From NCBI GenBank assembly GCA_964423615.1, contig CAYRFQ010000101.1, forward strand, positions 1 through 28,674: a stretch of 28,674 nt of DNA. Reading direction: 5' to 3'. The first letter of the stretch is position 1. Every line of letters starts with the position of its first letter. The position numbers and the translations under genes are program-made. The notes beneath the pieces were generated by a model, which saw only the letters and a list, made by a program, of their open reading frames with translations, did not search any database and had not been told where the DNA came from. Origin of the DNA: CAYRFQ01 sp964423615. Its GTDB lineage: Bacteria; Planctomycetota; Planctomycetia; Gemmatales; Gemmataceae. Of the stretch, positions 8,071 through 16,848 are shown in pieces.

Positions 8071-8925
8071 TTGAATCCTGAAGCGATCTACGGAGTCGAT
8101 TTCAGCGCTGCAAAACTTGCAGGCCAGAACACTTGGATAGCCCGAATCGTCGCCGGAACCGGACAACTACAAACCTCTCCTTATGAATTGACCGACCTGT
8201 GGCGCTTAGAAAAACTCTCCAAAAATCCAGAACGAGACCCGGCTCTGAACCACCTTGTCGAAATGGTGCTGCAAACGTCTCATTCGCTTTGGTCCTTCGA
8301 TTTTCCGTTCGGACTTCCCGTCGAACTCTTTGCACCCGATTGGAAATGGCCCCACCAATTGGCCTTTGTAGAAAGTTGGTCAGACACCGCTCATGATTTC
8401 GGACTGGAATGTTTGCGAAGAGCACAGGAGAGGGAAGGTCGCAATCACATCCGACGGCTAACCGATTTGGAGTGCAAAGCTCGTTTTAATCCCTATCATT
8501 ACCGGATCATTTATCAAACGTTCCACGGAATACGCGATGTCCTGGGGCCTCTCAACACACACAGACGGACAGCCGTCCTTCCATTTCACTACAAAAAAAT
8601 CCACTCTGCTGAGCAATGCATTGTTGAGAACTGCACAGGGTCCACACTTCGACGGTTAGGGTTGCCACATCAAAATTACAAGCAACCGGGGGGTGGCCCG
8701 TTAACTAACAAACGTCGCAAAACACGACGAGTTATTCTTGCTGGCTTGAGTCAACATGTGCGTCTCACCAAGACCCAACATCTCATCGCGATGAGAAACG
8801 GTGGTGGAGATGCGCTCGACGCTATCATTGCCGCCGTGGGTGCGGCTCGGTCTTGGACCGAATCTGATCATGTAGCCATAGGCCGACATCAGAGATACGG
8901 ACGCGAAGGCCGCATGTACGTATGA
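8071..8925 (+). CDS. DUF429-family protein (predicted RNase H-fold nuclease)
   Basis: The 284-residue product starts at TTG (8071) behind an AGAGG-type site. It opens with YGVDFSAAKLAG, the first beta strand and acidic residue of the RNase H-like fold, and then has SLWSFDFPFGLP, the second conserved strand of DUF429 proteins. Near the C-terminus are IVENCTGSTLRRLGLPHQNYK and GGGDALDAIIAAVGAARSW, matching the family's closing Glu and Asp motifs. The family is predicted, not proven, to have nuclease activity, and its biological role is unknown. Co-transcription with an Rrf2 regulator suggests a regulated, stress-linked function, but this is inference. Confidence 0.78.
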   Translation: MNPEAIYGVDFSAAKLAGQNTWIARIVAGTGQLQTSPYELTDLWRLEKLSKNPERDPALNHLVEMVLQTSHSLWSFDFPFGLPVELFAPDWKWPHQLAFVESWSDTAHDFGLECLRRAQEREGRNHIRRLTDLECKARFNPYHYRIIYQTFHGIRDVLGPLNTHRRTAVLPFHYKKIHSAEQCIVENCTGSTLRRLGLPHQNYKQPGGGPLTNKRRKTRRVILAGLSQHVRLTKTQHLIAMRNGGGDALDAIIAAVGAARSWTESDHVAIGRHQRYGREGRMYV

Positions 8926-9075
8926 CGAGTGTCCAACTGCCCGTGAATTGCACTTTCTGATCCTTTCCGCAATTCCATTTCATCTCCTCCTAAGTTCCCA
9001 AAATCGAAGCAAGATAATTCAATCGAAGAACTTGTTTTTTCCGATATCGTAGCGTATGAATGTAACGAGATTTAT

Positions 9076-9098
9076 ATGTTCAAACATTTGCATATGTT
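9076..9098. promoter_or_regulatory. Putative ArsR-type operator
   Basis: The sequence ATGTT-CA-AACAT-TTGCAT-ATGTT has three half-sites in alternating orientation, giving two overlapping inverted repeats. It lies 15 bp before the start of the ArsR-family gene and covers the region between a likely promoter and the RBS (GGAG at 9099-9102). ArsR-family repressors typically bind such AT-rich dyads over their own promoter, so autoregulation is inferred. Confidence 0.45.
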
Positions 9099-9112
9099 GG
9101 AGTGACCGTTTG

Positions 9113-9469
9113 ATGCCTGATAGAACTCTGGTGACGAAAGAGTTAGCGGCTTTGCTCGGAACTCTGGCGCATCCTGTTCGTATTCGAATTGTGGAGGAGT
9201 TGCGTGAGGATGAAAAGGACGTCAACTCACTTCATGACATTCTGGGAATCAGTCAATCTGGCGTTTCCCAGCACCTTTCGGTGTTGCGAGCCCGCAGGAT
9301 CGTAACCGAACGCCGGGAAGGCCGGCACGTTTTCTACCGATTGGTCCAACCTGCATTGGCGAAATGGCTTGTCGAGGGCCTAACGCTGCTGCAAAACACC
9401 CAAAATATTGTCCGGGATTTGAGCGAGGCCATAGAGGATGTGAAGGCCATGTGGACGTCGGAAGTTTGA
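9113..9469 (+). CDS. ArsR-family winged-helix transcriptional regulator
   Basis: This is a 118-residue repressor-like protein. The ATG at 9113 follows GGAG at 9099-9102 and gives MPDRTLVTKELAALLGTLAHPVRIRIVEEL, the normal ArsR opening. An upstream in-frame ATG at 9056 would put the operator-like dyad inside the gene and is not preferred. The DNA-binding helices are in VNSLHDILGISQSGVSQHLSVLRARRIV and the wing in RREGRHVFYRLV. The mature protein has no cysteine, so classical thiolate metal sensing is excluded and the ligand is unknown. The gene sits 200 bp before the ABC exporter gene in the same orientation and may control the exporter operon. Confidence 0.92.
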   Translation: MPDRTLVTKELAALLGTLAHPVRIRIVEELREDEKDVNSLHDILGISQSGVSQHLSVLRARRIVTERREGRHVFYRLVQPALAKWLVEGLTLLQNTQNIVRDLSEAIEDVKAMWTSEV

Positions 9470-9668
9470 GTGCCCGTACACAAACATGACACGCAGAGAA
9501 CTTTGGCAGGCCATTGGGCCGCAAGATCGTGCAACACCGAAACAGTATTCAAATTGCCTTTCACGATCTGCAATCCCAAAAGACCGAGGAAGCTCGAGAT
9601 ACACTCGAGTTCGAAACCGATTTTACCCCAACAATCCATCCTGTAGGGAACAGTAGGTACTCAAAGTC

Positions 9669-11834
9669 ATGAGCCAAACTGACTATCGCCCCGAAGAGCA
9701 GACGATTTCGTTCGACCCGGAAGTCTTCCGCCGACGATGTGTCGAGGTCTTAGAGTATCTTGCCAAGTCATGTGACATGGAGATCGACCGTTTGGTCGCT
9801 CGGAATGCCTTGGTCCAAGCTGAACGGGACATCCCTGGTCCCTGGCGAGCCACCTGGTATGCCCGACTGACCCAGGCCGGTAGTGACCTGGGACTTCTGA
9901 TCACGACTGTGGATGCGTCCTTGTCCTCTGCCAAGAAGTCGGCTTCCCGGGCACCGCTCGTCACTTTCGCTCCTTATGACGATGAAGACGATACAGGATT
10001 GTGGGTCTTGCTAGAAACGGGAAAAACAGGGGTCGTAAGTGACCAGGAAGAAAGTGCCATAAAATGGGGCGAAAAGAAAAAAATTCGGCAGGTCTTACGG
10101 GGTAACTCCGAGGAGTGGTCCTGGATTTCAGCGCAACCAATGCGCCCCTGTCAACCACTACACGAACAACCCGCCGAAGAACATCACCACGGTCCATCAC
10201 CCTTAACGCGACTTCTGACGCTTTTCAAGCAAGACCGGAACGACTTATGGGTGGTGGCTTTGTTCGCAGTCGGGGTCGGGCTCTTTTCGCTTGCGACGCC
10301 CATTGCCGTCGAGGCCATCGTCAGCACGGTCCAGGGGGGAACTCGCATCCTCCTGCAGCCGGTGATCATCTTGTCGATCGTGCTGTTCGTCTTTCTCGGG
10401 CTTGCCGCTTTGTTACGCGTGTTCCAAGCCATCGTCGTCGAGTTTCTCCAACAAAGGATCTTCGTACGTGTTTCGATCGACTTGGCCAACCGACTTCCCC
10501 AAGTTCGTCACGACGCCCTCGACAAACATCACGGCCCCGAGTTGGTCAATCGATTCTTTGACGTCCTCACGGTCCAAAAGGCCAGCGCGGTTTTACTGAT
10601 CGACGGGCTCTCGGTAGTGTTACAAACGGCAGTCGGCTTGGTAGTGTTAGCCTTCTTCAACCCCTATCTGCTCGGTTTCGATCTCGTGTTGATCGGGGCA
10701 ATTGCTTTCATCATCTTTGTGCTTGGTAGGGGCGCCGTACGGACGAGCATCAAAGAGTCGAAAGCCAAATACTATGTGGCTGGATGGTTAGAAGAAATGG
10801 TCCGTCACCCACTGGCGTTCAAGATGGGCGGTGGACGCTCGTACGCCCTTCATCGTGCGAACCAGCTTGCCAATAACTACGTCAAGTCGAGAAGAGCCCA
10901 TTTTAAGATCTTGTTTCGGCAGATCCTCTTTGCCTTGATTCTACAGGTCGTCGCCAGTGCGGCCCTCTTCGGGCTCGGTGGTTGGTTGGTCATCACGAAT
11001 CAACTGACACTCGGACAACTCGTGGCCGCTGAGTTAATTTTGACGATGATTGTTGGTTCGATGTTGAAGTTGGGCAAGTCGCTAGAAAGCTATTACGACC
11101 TCATGGCCGGTATGGACAAACTCGGTTCTTTAATTGATCTTCCGCTAGAGAATAGTGCCGGGGAAAGTTTGCCTCTGAGGACAACCCCAGCGTCATTGCG
11201 TATTTGCAATTTAGAATACACCGCCGAGAATTCAGGCCGCAAGTTGTTCGACGGTCTCAATTTAACCGCGGCACCCGGGGAAAGCGTGGCCGTTCTAGGT
11301 CCCCATGGCTCCGGAAAAAGTATTCTGGTCGACTTGCTTTACGGCCTCAGGCAACCGCACGGGGGACGTATCGAAATAGATGGCTTGGATATTAGACACG
11401 TCCGGCTCGAATCACTCCGCTCTCAGGTAAGCACTGTCAAAGGGGTCGAAATTTTCGAGGGCAGTATTGCCGACAACATAACCTTGGGTCGGCCGATTTC
11501 TTTGTTCGACGTTCGGAACGCCTTGGAGGCTGTAGGTTTACTCGAAGAACTAATGGACCTGCCGAAGGGCCTAGAAACGCCTCTATCGACGGGTGGTTCA
11601 CCTTTGTCTGTAGGACAACTCAGGCGTTTGATGCTCGCGAGGGCCATGGCCGGTCAACCACGCCTGCTCCTGATTGATGCGGCCTTCGACGACCTTCGTT
11701 CCGAGGTTCGAGAGACAGTTCTGAGGGCTTTCCAGGGGCCGGGTACACCGTGGACTCTGGTGATCATGACCCACAAGCCGGCAATTGCGGAAATGTGTGA
11801 CCAACAAATTTACTTGGAACAATCTCATTTGTAA
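9669..11834 (+). CDS. Type I secretion-like ABC transporter, fused permease/ATPase with degenerate Walker B
   Basis: This is the inner-membrane energiser of a tripartite exporter (721 residues). Residues 1-180 are soluble and may be a degenerate C39-peptidase-like domain, as in HlyB (inference). Membrane helices occupy about 190-460, and the ATPase domain about 505-721. Walker A is GPHGSGKS (544-551), the signature is LSVGQ (646-650), the Walker B aspartate is D670 and the H-loop histidine is H702. The residue after D670 is alanine (A671), where the catalytic glutamate normally sits. The Q-loop region (VKGVEIF, 590-596) lacks the usual glutamine. The ATP sites are therefore atypical. The HlyD and TolC-like genes follow in the same direction. 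The substrate is unknown. Confidence 0.9.
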   Translation: MSQTDYRPEEQTISFDPEVFRRRCVEVLEYLAKSCDMEIDRLVARNALVQAERDIPGPWRATWYARLTQAGSDLGLLITTVDASLSSAKKSASRAPLVTFAPYDDEDDTGLWVLLETGKTGVVSDQEESAIKWGEKKKIRQVLRGNSEEWSWISAQPMRPCQPLHEQPAEEHHHGPSPLTRLLTLFKQDRNDLWVVALFAVGVGLFSLATPIAVEAIVSTVQGGTRILLQPVIILSIVLFVFLGLAALLRVFQAIVVEFLQQRIFVRVSIDLANRLPQVRHDALDKHHGPELVNRFFDVLTVQKASAVLLIDGLSVVLQTAVGLVVLAFFNPYLLGFDLVLIGAIAFIIFVLGRGAVRTSIKESKAKYYVAGWLEEMVRHPLAFKMGGGRSYALHRANQLANNYVKSRRAHFKILFRQILFALILQVVASAALFGLGGWLVITNQLTLGQLVAAELILTMIVGSMLKLGKSLESYYDLMAGMDKLGSLIDLPLENSAGESLPLRTTPASLRICNLEYTAENSGRKLFDGLNLTAAPGESVAVLGPHGSGKSILVDLLYGLRQPHGGRIEIDGLDIRHVRLESLRSQVSTVKGVEIFEGSIADNITLGRPISLFDVRNALEAVGLLEELMDLPKGLETPLSTGGSPLSVGQLRRLMLARAMAGQPRLLLIDAAFDDLRSEVRETVLRAFQGPGTPWTLVIMTHKPAIAEMCDQQIYLEQSHL

Positions 11835-11865
11835 GATTGCGAGCCGAGAGCCAAGAGCTGAATTG

Positions 11866-11881
11866 TTTGGCCGAGGCCAAA
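11866..11881 (+). other. Palindromic hairpin after the ABC gene
   Basis: TTTGGCCGAGGCCAAA is a perfect 16-base palindromic repeat (6-bp stem, CGAG loop) 31 bp after the ABC stop. No U-tract follows, so it may tune expression of hlyD or stabilise the upstream transcript instead of terminating transcription. Confidence 0.3.
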
Positions 11882-11989
11882 TCAACGTGACAAGGGCATC
11901 CTGCTCAGCAAACCAAGAGTCGAAGAAACAAACTGGCCGATCCGGCTAATGTCTTTCAACTCCCAAATCCTCAACCAAGGGATACCAAC

Positions 11990-13459
11990 ATGGCAACGGT
12001 TTTGAAGCCCCGGCAGGCCCACACGATACCTCATTTGAGCGTGCCAACAGACACGTCCGCGTTGACTTCGGTCCGTCCTCCGATGACAGCCCGAAGTGCC
12101 GCTCGCATTCTAATTGTCATGATTGTGTTAACGCTCGTTTCACTAATCTTCGTGCCGTGGCAGCAATTTCTGGCATCCACGGGACGAGTGACGGCCTTCG
12201 ACCCGACCTTGCGTGAACAATCCATAGAAGCCCCCGCTACAGGCCGAATTATCAAGATTCATGTCGTCGAAGGGCAGGAAGTGAAGGGACGAAAGCTCGA
12301 CTCAGACGGACACGTAATTCCGGGTCACGAAGGGACGAAGTTGGTCACCATCCGTGACCCCGACCCTAATTACATGAACAGGCTACTCGCTCAGAAAAAG
12401 ACAATCGATGTCAAGCTGAAGGCTGCGGAAAAACGAAAAGCATTCCTTGAGAACAAAATTACGTCTTTGACTAGCGTGCGTGACAATGCCCTCAAAGTGG
12501 CTACCAAAAGTATCGAAGTAGCGAAAAAGAAGAAGGTATTCGCGCAAGAAGCAGTCACTAAATCTCAAATAGCACTCGATCTTGCCGAGTTTCAGTATTA
12601 TCAAGACAAAAAATTAAAGAACGAACTCATTGCGTCCGAATTGGAATACAGGAGAGCCAAACGAGACCGATTAGCATCTCAATCCACGCTCAGTCAAACA
12701 AAGGCCTTACTATTGGAGGCCGATTTGGCAATATTGCGACTGGAAGACGACAAAATTAAAGTTGGCTTCGAATATACAGCCAAGATCGAGACCGCTCTGG
12801 CCGACAAGGAAAAAGCCATCATCGATATCGAAACCAACAAAGCGGCCCTGTTCGCACTTCAAACGAAAATCGACAGACTCGCCACACAAGACGTCTACGC
12901 ATCCGTCGATGGAACCGTCTTCCGCATCCTGACCAGAGGAGCAGGTGGTGGTAAAATTGTTGCCAGCGGAACGGAGTTAATGCGCATTATTCCCAACATC
13001 CCCGACGAAGAACGCGCTGTCGAACTTTACGTAGATGGAAACGATGCACCTTTGATCACTGAGTTGTGGCAAGAGGAACTACGCCGAACGGGGAAGAAGC
13101 CTGTCATTAAAGTTCGCCTTCAGTTTGAGGGATATCCAGCCATCCAGTGGGTGGGCTGGCCATCAGCGGCCGTCGGTACCTTTGGCGGTATCATAGATTT
13201 CGTCGACCAAGCGGACGATGGCAAAGGCAACTTCCGTATCCTCGTCCGACGTGATCCCGAGGAAGAAAAAACAAACCCTTGGCCGACAGGATTCGCTCTT
13301 CGCCAAGGGTTAAGAGTGAACGGATGGGTTTTACTCAACCGTGTCTCGTTGGGATGGGAACTCTGGCGACGCCTGAACGGTTTCCCACCGGTCGTGGCCG
13401 AAAGCCGTGGCTACGAAAAGAAAAAACCAGCCGTCCTCAAAGGGGTTAAACCCAAATAG
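11990..13459 (+). CDS. HlyD-family membrane fusion (periplasmic adaptor) protein
   Basis: This protein bridges the ABC subunit and the outer-membrane channel. The 489-residue product has a short cytoplasmic N-terminus and one membrane helix at about 39-57. The first half of the biotinyl-lipoyl domain follows at about 78-100 (SIEAPATGRIIKIHVVEGQEVKG). A long helical hairpin rich in Lys/Glu runs from about 130 to 310, and then comes the second lipoyl half (ASVDGTVFRILTRG). A beta-barrel segment follows, containing RLQFEGYPAIQWVGWPS and LRVNGWVLLNRVSLGWELWRRLNGFPP, typical of HlyD-like adaptors. The ATG follows AAGGGAT. The gene lies between the ABC and TolC-like genes, completing a tripartite exporter. 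Confidence 0.93.
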   Translation: MATVLKPRQAHTIPHLSVPTDTSALTSVRPPMTARSAARILIVMIVLTLVSLIFVPWQQFLASTGRVTAFDPTLREQSIEAPATGRIIKIHVVEGQEVKGRKLDSDGHVIPGHEGTKLVTIRDPDPNYMNRLLAQKKTIDVKLKAAEKRKAFLENKITSLTSVRDNALKVATKSIEVAKKKKVFAQEAVTKSQIALDLAEFQYYQDKKLKNELIASELEYRRAKRDRLASQSTLSQTKALLLEADLAILRLEDDKIKVGFEYTAKIETALADKEKAIIDIETNKAALFALQTKIDRLATQDVYASVDGTVFRILTRGAGGGKIVASGTELMRIIPNIPDEERAVELYVDGNDAPLITELWQEELRRTGKKPVIKVRLQFEGYPAIQWVGWPSAAVGTFGGIIDFVDQADDGKGNFRILVRRDPEEEKTNPWPTGFALRQGLRVNGWVLLNRVSLGWELWRRLNGFPPVVAESRGYEKKKPAVLKGVKPK

Positions 13460-13523
13460 AGCAAACAGCTCACAAGCTGAAACAGTCGGAGTGACGTGAG
13501 TCAATAGGTCAAAATTAGGAAAG

Positions 13524-13618
13524 ACCTCTCGCAAGGACGCGAAGGTGGAAATAAAACCACGTAGCCGTGGATACCTCGGATCGTTCATTATCTGTGGCGT
13601 CTGGGTGAGACGTGGTTT
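13524..13618 (+). promoter_or_regulatory. Structured intergenic element between hlyD-like and tolC-like genes
   Basis: Two strong foldings are visible. The first is ACCT-C-TCGC (13524-13532) pairing with GCGA-AGGT (13539-13546): eight base pairs, a bulged C and a six-base loop. The second is AAACCACGT (13554-13562) pairing perfectly with ACGTGGTTT (13610-13618), enclosing a smaller CCACG-TAGC-CGTGG stem. The element ends about 57 bases before the tolC-like start. It could be an attenuator, an RNA processing site or a protein-binding leader. The class is unknown. Confidence 0.4.
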
Positions 13619-13675
13619 GTCTTTTGAAACTCCAACTCTCGTCACTGCGACTTTCCAAAAGGAAGGGATTCCGAC

Positions 13676-15349
13676 GTGCTTGACAGAGTAATTCACTGCG
13701 TCCTGGGTTCATTAGGCACCGTCGCTTTCCTCTTGATCACGACCTTGCCTAGTGCTGCCCAACAAAATGTCCCCTATCAATCGTTCGAACTTCAAATCCC
13801 TGTGGTTGCTTCTCCCACGCACAGTGATTCAGCAATCCGACTGATTCAGGCAAAGCAAAAACTCCCTGAGAACACAGTAAGAAAATTACCAGACCTATCC
13901 CCTTTCTCGACTTTGGAAATTCCGAGTCCTGGCTCCGACGGCCCGAAGCCCGAGACACTGCCTTTATTAACGCTCAAGCAGGTCTTGATTTCTGTCGAAC
14001 AGTCATATCCACTTTTGCTTGCTGCATTTCAGGAACGAGGAATCGCGGATGGCCAGTTTCTGTCTTCGCAAGGGGCATTCGACCTAAACTTTGATGGCTT
14101 CGATTACGTCAAGCGCGACTCCTTCGACAGTCACCGATTTCTTCTGGGGTTTAACCAGGGGTTGGCCTTCCAGGGCATCGACGTCAGCACCGGTTACCGG
14201 ATGGGGGCTGGCGACTATCCCTCATATTACCAGGACCGCCAGACGGCCCAGGGCGGTGCCTTGTTCGGAATCATGACCATGCCGTTGCTGCAAAACCGTG
14301 AAATTGACAACCGCCGAGCTACACGGACCAAGGCACGCATCGGCCGACAACTCGCCGAACCAAACATTTTCCAGAAACGGCTCGATTTTGTGCGAGGTGC
14401 ATCTCTCGCATACTGGGGGTGGATCGCCGCTGCCCGGCGGTTCCAAATCGCTAAGGATCTTCTTGAGATAGCCGAGGAACGCGACAAGCTACTGACGCGA
14501 CAGTTCGAATTGGAACGTATCGCCGGGTTCGAGGTTCTCGACAACCGCCGACTTGTGGAAGCTCGACGGGTTGGACTGGTCGTGTTTCGTCGCGCCTTCG
14601 AACAAGCTTCGATCGACCTCTCGCTGTTCCTGCGTAACCAGGCGGGCAGGCCATTGCGCCCTGACGTCCTATGGCGAGCGCCGCCATTCCCTGATCCGCT
14701 TCTTCCGGACGTCACGAAACTCCCTCAAGACATAGACTTGGCTTTTCGTGTTCGTCCTGAACTCCAGGCCTTCGCACTTCGGAGAGAAAAACTGGAAGTC
14801 GAGCTTGGGTTTGCCAGGAACCAAATCTTGCCCCGCGTCAATCTGTACCTCAAGGCCGAAATCGACATTGGGGTAGAGAAGTCCAGTTTGGACCGCAATG
14901 AGCAGGAGGCTGGTGTTCTGGTGAACGTGCCACTTCAACGGAGGCTGGCTCGCGGAAAAGTCCTCACGGCACAATCACAAATTGCCCAAATCAATGCCCT
15001 AGAGCGATTCCAGAGGGAGAAAATTTCTGCCGAAGTGCAGAACGTTGTCTCGGCGTTGGTGCGCGCCTACGAGGAACGCGAGCGTGCTCAACAAACCGTC
15101 AAGTTGACCAAGCAAGTAGAAGATCTCGAGATCCTCAAGTTCAAGGGTGGAAAGGGCACAATTCTAGTCGTCAATCTGCGAGAATTGGCGACTGCCGAAG
15201 CCCGACTGCAAGAAGTCAACGCCTTGGTGAAGTATTACCTCGCTTTGGCAGACTACTACGCCATTTTGGGCCTCGGTTCACGCCCTGTCATTGGGGGACC
15301 AGTCAACCGAGAACAACCATCAGAAATCAACGAAAAGGAAAAAAAGTAA
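13676..15349 (+). CDS. TolC-like outer membrane efflux protein
   Basis: This is the outer-membrane channel of the tripartite exporter (557 residues). It starts at GTG 13676 after GGAAGG, with a signal peptide ending near PSAAQQ (about residue 28). A proline-rich spacer to about residue 95 precedes the OEP fold. LLTLKQVLISVEQSYPLLLAA begins the first repeat, followed by long helices such as REIDNRRATRTKARIGRQLAE and LEIAEERDKLLTRQFELERIAGFEVLDNRRLVEARR. The second repeat includes DIDLAFRVRPELQAFALRREKLEVELGFARNQILPRVNLYLK and ends with VNALVKYYLALADYYAILGL. It is adjacent to the hlyD-like gene, but a structured 216-bp gap separates them. Confidence 0.9.
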   Translation: MLDRVIHCVLGSLGTVAFLLITTLPSAAQQNVPYQSFELQIPVVASPTHSDSAIRLIQAKQKLPENTVRKLPDLSPFSTLEIPSPGSDGPKPETLPLLTLKQVLISVEQSYPLLLAAFQERGIADGQFLSSQGAFDLNFDGFDYVKRDSFDSHRFLLGFNQGLAFQGIDVSTGYRMGAGDYPSYYQDRQTAQGGALFGIMTMPLLQNREIDNRRATRTKARIGRQLAEPNIFQKRLDFVRGASLAYWGWIAAARRFQIAKDLLEIAEERDKLLTRQFELERIAGFEVLDNRRLVEARRVGLVVFRRAFEQASIDLSLFLRNQAGRPLRPDVLWRAPPFPDPLLPDVTKLPQDIDLAFRVRPELQAFALRREKLEVELGFARNQILPRVNLYLKAEIDIGVEKSSLDRNEQEAGVLVNVPLQRRLARGKVLTAQSQIAQINALERFQREKISAEVQNVVSALVRAYEERERAQQTVKLTKQVEDLEILKFKGGKGTILVVNLRELATAEARLQEVNALVKYYLALADYYAILGLGSRPVIGGPVNREQPSEINEKEKK

Positions 15350-15389
15350 CTTCGGCCAGGAAGTCATTCGTCCTTCTCGTCGGGCCACT

Positions 15390-16292
15390 TTACGCAAACA
15401 AGTCCGTTCGTGCAGCTTCAGTAATGGCAACGACAGCTGGATGCTTGAGTTTCCGTTCGACAGAGAAGGCGTAAAAACTTTCGCGAACCGCTTCCAACTG
15501 TCCTATCAATGCGACCCGGTATTGGCGTCGGACTTCTTTTTCGATCACCGTTGGCGTTGCGAACACTCCTAAACCTTCCTGACCAAAGACTTTCGTCAGA
15601 GCGCTATCGACGAATTCTCCCCGAACGAACGGAGCGATCTTTTCGTTATCGAACCAGTGTTCGAGTGAACGGCGCAGGGCCGTGTCTGCTCCCGGTAACA
15701 GAAACGGAGCTTTATCGAGCGAATGCGGGAAGCCTTTGCGATACTTCGTCGCAAGTTCCTGGCTCGCAAAGAAAGAAACGCCACATTCGCCCAACATGTG
15801 ATTGAAGGCTTTAACATTCATATCCGCCGGCAAAGGCATGTCCGAAAGCACCAAATCAAGATCGTGAGTGGACAGCTTCGACAATAGCGTTTTCATCTCT
15901 CCCTCAAGACAAACCAATTGAATCGGTTCCGGCAGGGCCAGCGCCGGTTGCAACAACCGATGCACGATTAGCTTGGGGACAACATAAGTCACTCCCACCG
16001 TAAGTCGGGTCGGGCGTTGCCGATCCGGCCATCCCCGAAGTGTGTTACACATCTCTCGTCCCAGTTGGAAGATTTCCTGGGCATATTCGTAAACCACTTT
16101 TCCCGCCTCCGTCAGAGCCAACGTACGTCCAGACTTTTCGAACAAAGGTTGACCGAGTGCCTTCTCTAAGCTCTTGAGTTGAGCCGTAACGGTCGGTTGC
16201 GATACGTCGAGTTCCTCGCACGCAGCGGTAATTGTTCCGTACCGCACGACGCTCCAGAAGTACCTCAAGTGATGATAGTTCAGCCATTCCAT
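15390..16292 (-). CDS. nhaR: NhaR-like LysR-family transcriptional activator
   Basis: This is a 300-residue LysR-type regulator most like NhaR, which in E. coli activates Na+/H+ antiporter expression in response to sodium. The N-terminal helix-turn-helix is MEWLNYHHLRYFWSVVRYGTITAACEELDVSQPTVTAQLKSLEKAL, and the NYHHLRYFW opening is characteristic of NhaR. In the effector domain, GECGVSFF, a LLPG motif, GEFVDSALTKVFG and ERKLKHPAVVAI match NhaR-specific stretches. The 3' end converges on the tolC-like gene with a 40-bp gap. The 5' end is divergent from the ribosome hibernation gene, and three cation exchangers follow beyond that, which fits a cation-stress role. Confidence 0.88.
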   Translation of the reverse strand: MEWLNYHHLRYFWSVVRYGTITAACEELDVSQPTVTAQLKSLEKALGQPLFEKSGRTLALTEAGKVVYEYAQEIFQLGREMCNTLRGWPDRQRPTRLTVGVTYVVPKLIVHRLLQPALALPEPIQLVCLEGEMKTLLSKLSTHDLDLVLSDMPLPADMNVKAFNHMLGECGVSFFASQELATKYRKGFPHSLDKAPFLLPGADTALRRSLEHWFDNEKIAPFVRGEFVDSALTKVFGQEGLGVFATPTVIEKEVRRQYRVALIGQLEAVRESFYAFSVERKLKHPAVVAITEAARTDLFA

Positions 16293-16457
16293 GTCGAAAT
16301 TCCACCATAGATTTTATCGATAGATTAGCAAGGAATTATATATTTGTCCTGTGATCGTTGTCCTCCGATAATGCTAATGACGATTTTACAGAACTCTCTC
16401 AAGCTCTCATAGTGAGCCATCACTTTGGGTATGTTCTAAATAAAAGGAGTGTTTCCC

Positions 16458-16817
16458 GTGCACGTGGAAATTCGTCGACAAGGTCTGGAACTATTTCCCA
16501 GACACAAGCATTTCTTGACTGACAAAGTTCACAACGTCCTACGGAACTTCCAAAATCACGTTCACCGAGTGTCGGCATTCTTGTCGGACATCAACGGGCC
16601 AAAAGGAGGAATCAACAAAAGATGCCGGATGTTGGTGCATCTCAAATCGGAAGGTACTGTTGTGGTCCAACACACTGGTGAGTCAATTACTTCGGCGATT
16701 GGTGGGGCCTTGGACCGGCTTGGACAGGCGATTCGACGCAAGCTCTTTCGGAAGCGAACAGAGAGCCGCCAAAAGTCTCGTCGCTTGGATCCGTCTGTAG
16801 AAGGTGAAATGGCATAA
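16458..16817 (+). CDS. Short ribosome hibernation-promoting factor (HPF/RaiA family)
   Basis: The product binds the 30S subunit and dimerises or inactivates ribosomes under stress. The GTG at 16458 is chosen because AGGAG (16445-16449) lies 8 bases upstream and the product then starts MHVEIRRQGLELFPRHKHFLTDKV, the beta1-alpha1 portion of the fold. Conserved features include VHRVSAFLSDINGPKGG, a basic CRMLVHL strand and the second helix ITSAIGGALDRLGQAIRRKL. At 119 residues it is the short form, without the long-HPF dimerisation domain, and has a basic C-terminal tail. A strong terminator follows it, so it is probably monocistronic. Confidence 0.88.
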   Translation: MHVEIRRQGLELFPRHKHFLTDKVHNVLRNFQNHVHRVSAFLSDINGPKGGINKRCRMLVHLKSEGTVVVQHTGESITSAIGGALDRLGQAIRRKLFRKRTESRQKSRRLDPSVEGEMA

Positions 16818-16848
16818 CGTTGTAAGCAAATAGCTCGTTGGCCATTTT

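Noticed and set aside
8906..8995. Minus-strand 29-codon ORF with an AGGAGGAG site between DUF429 and the ArsR gene
   Set aside because: The RBS match is good, but the peptide (MELRKGSESAIHGQ...) overlaps the end of the DUF429 gene antisense, has no features, and no promoter is evident.
9593..9609. CTCGAG-ATACA-CTCGAG repeat before the ABC gene
   Set aside because: Each half is itself a six-base palindrome, so the apparent hairpin may be chance. There is no U-tract and no link to a known regulator.
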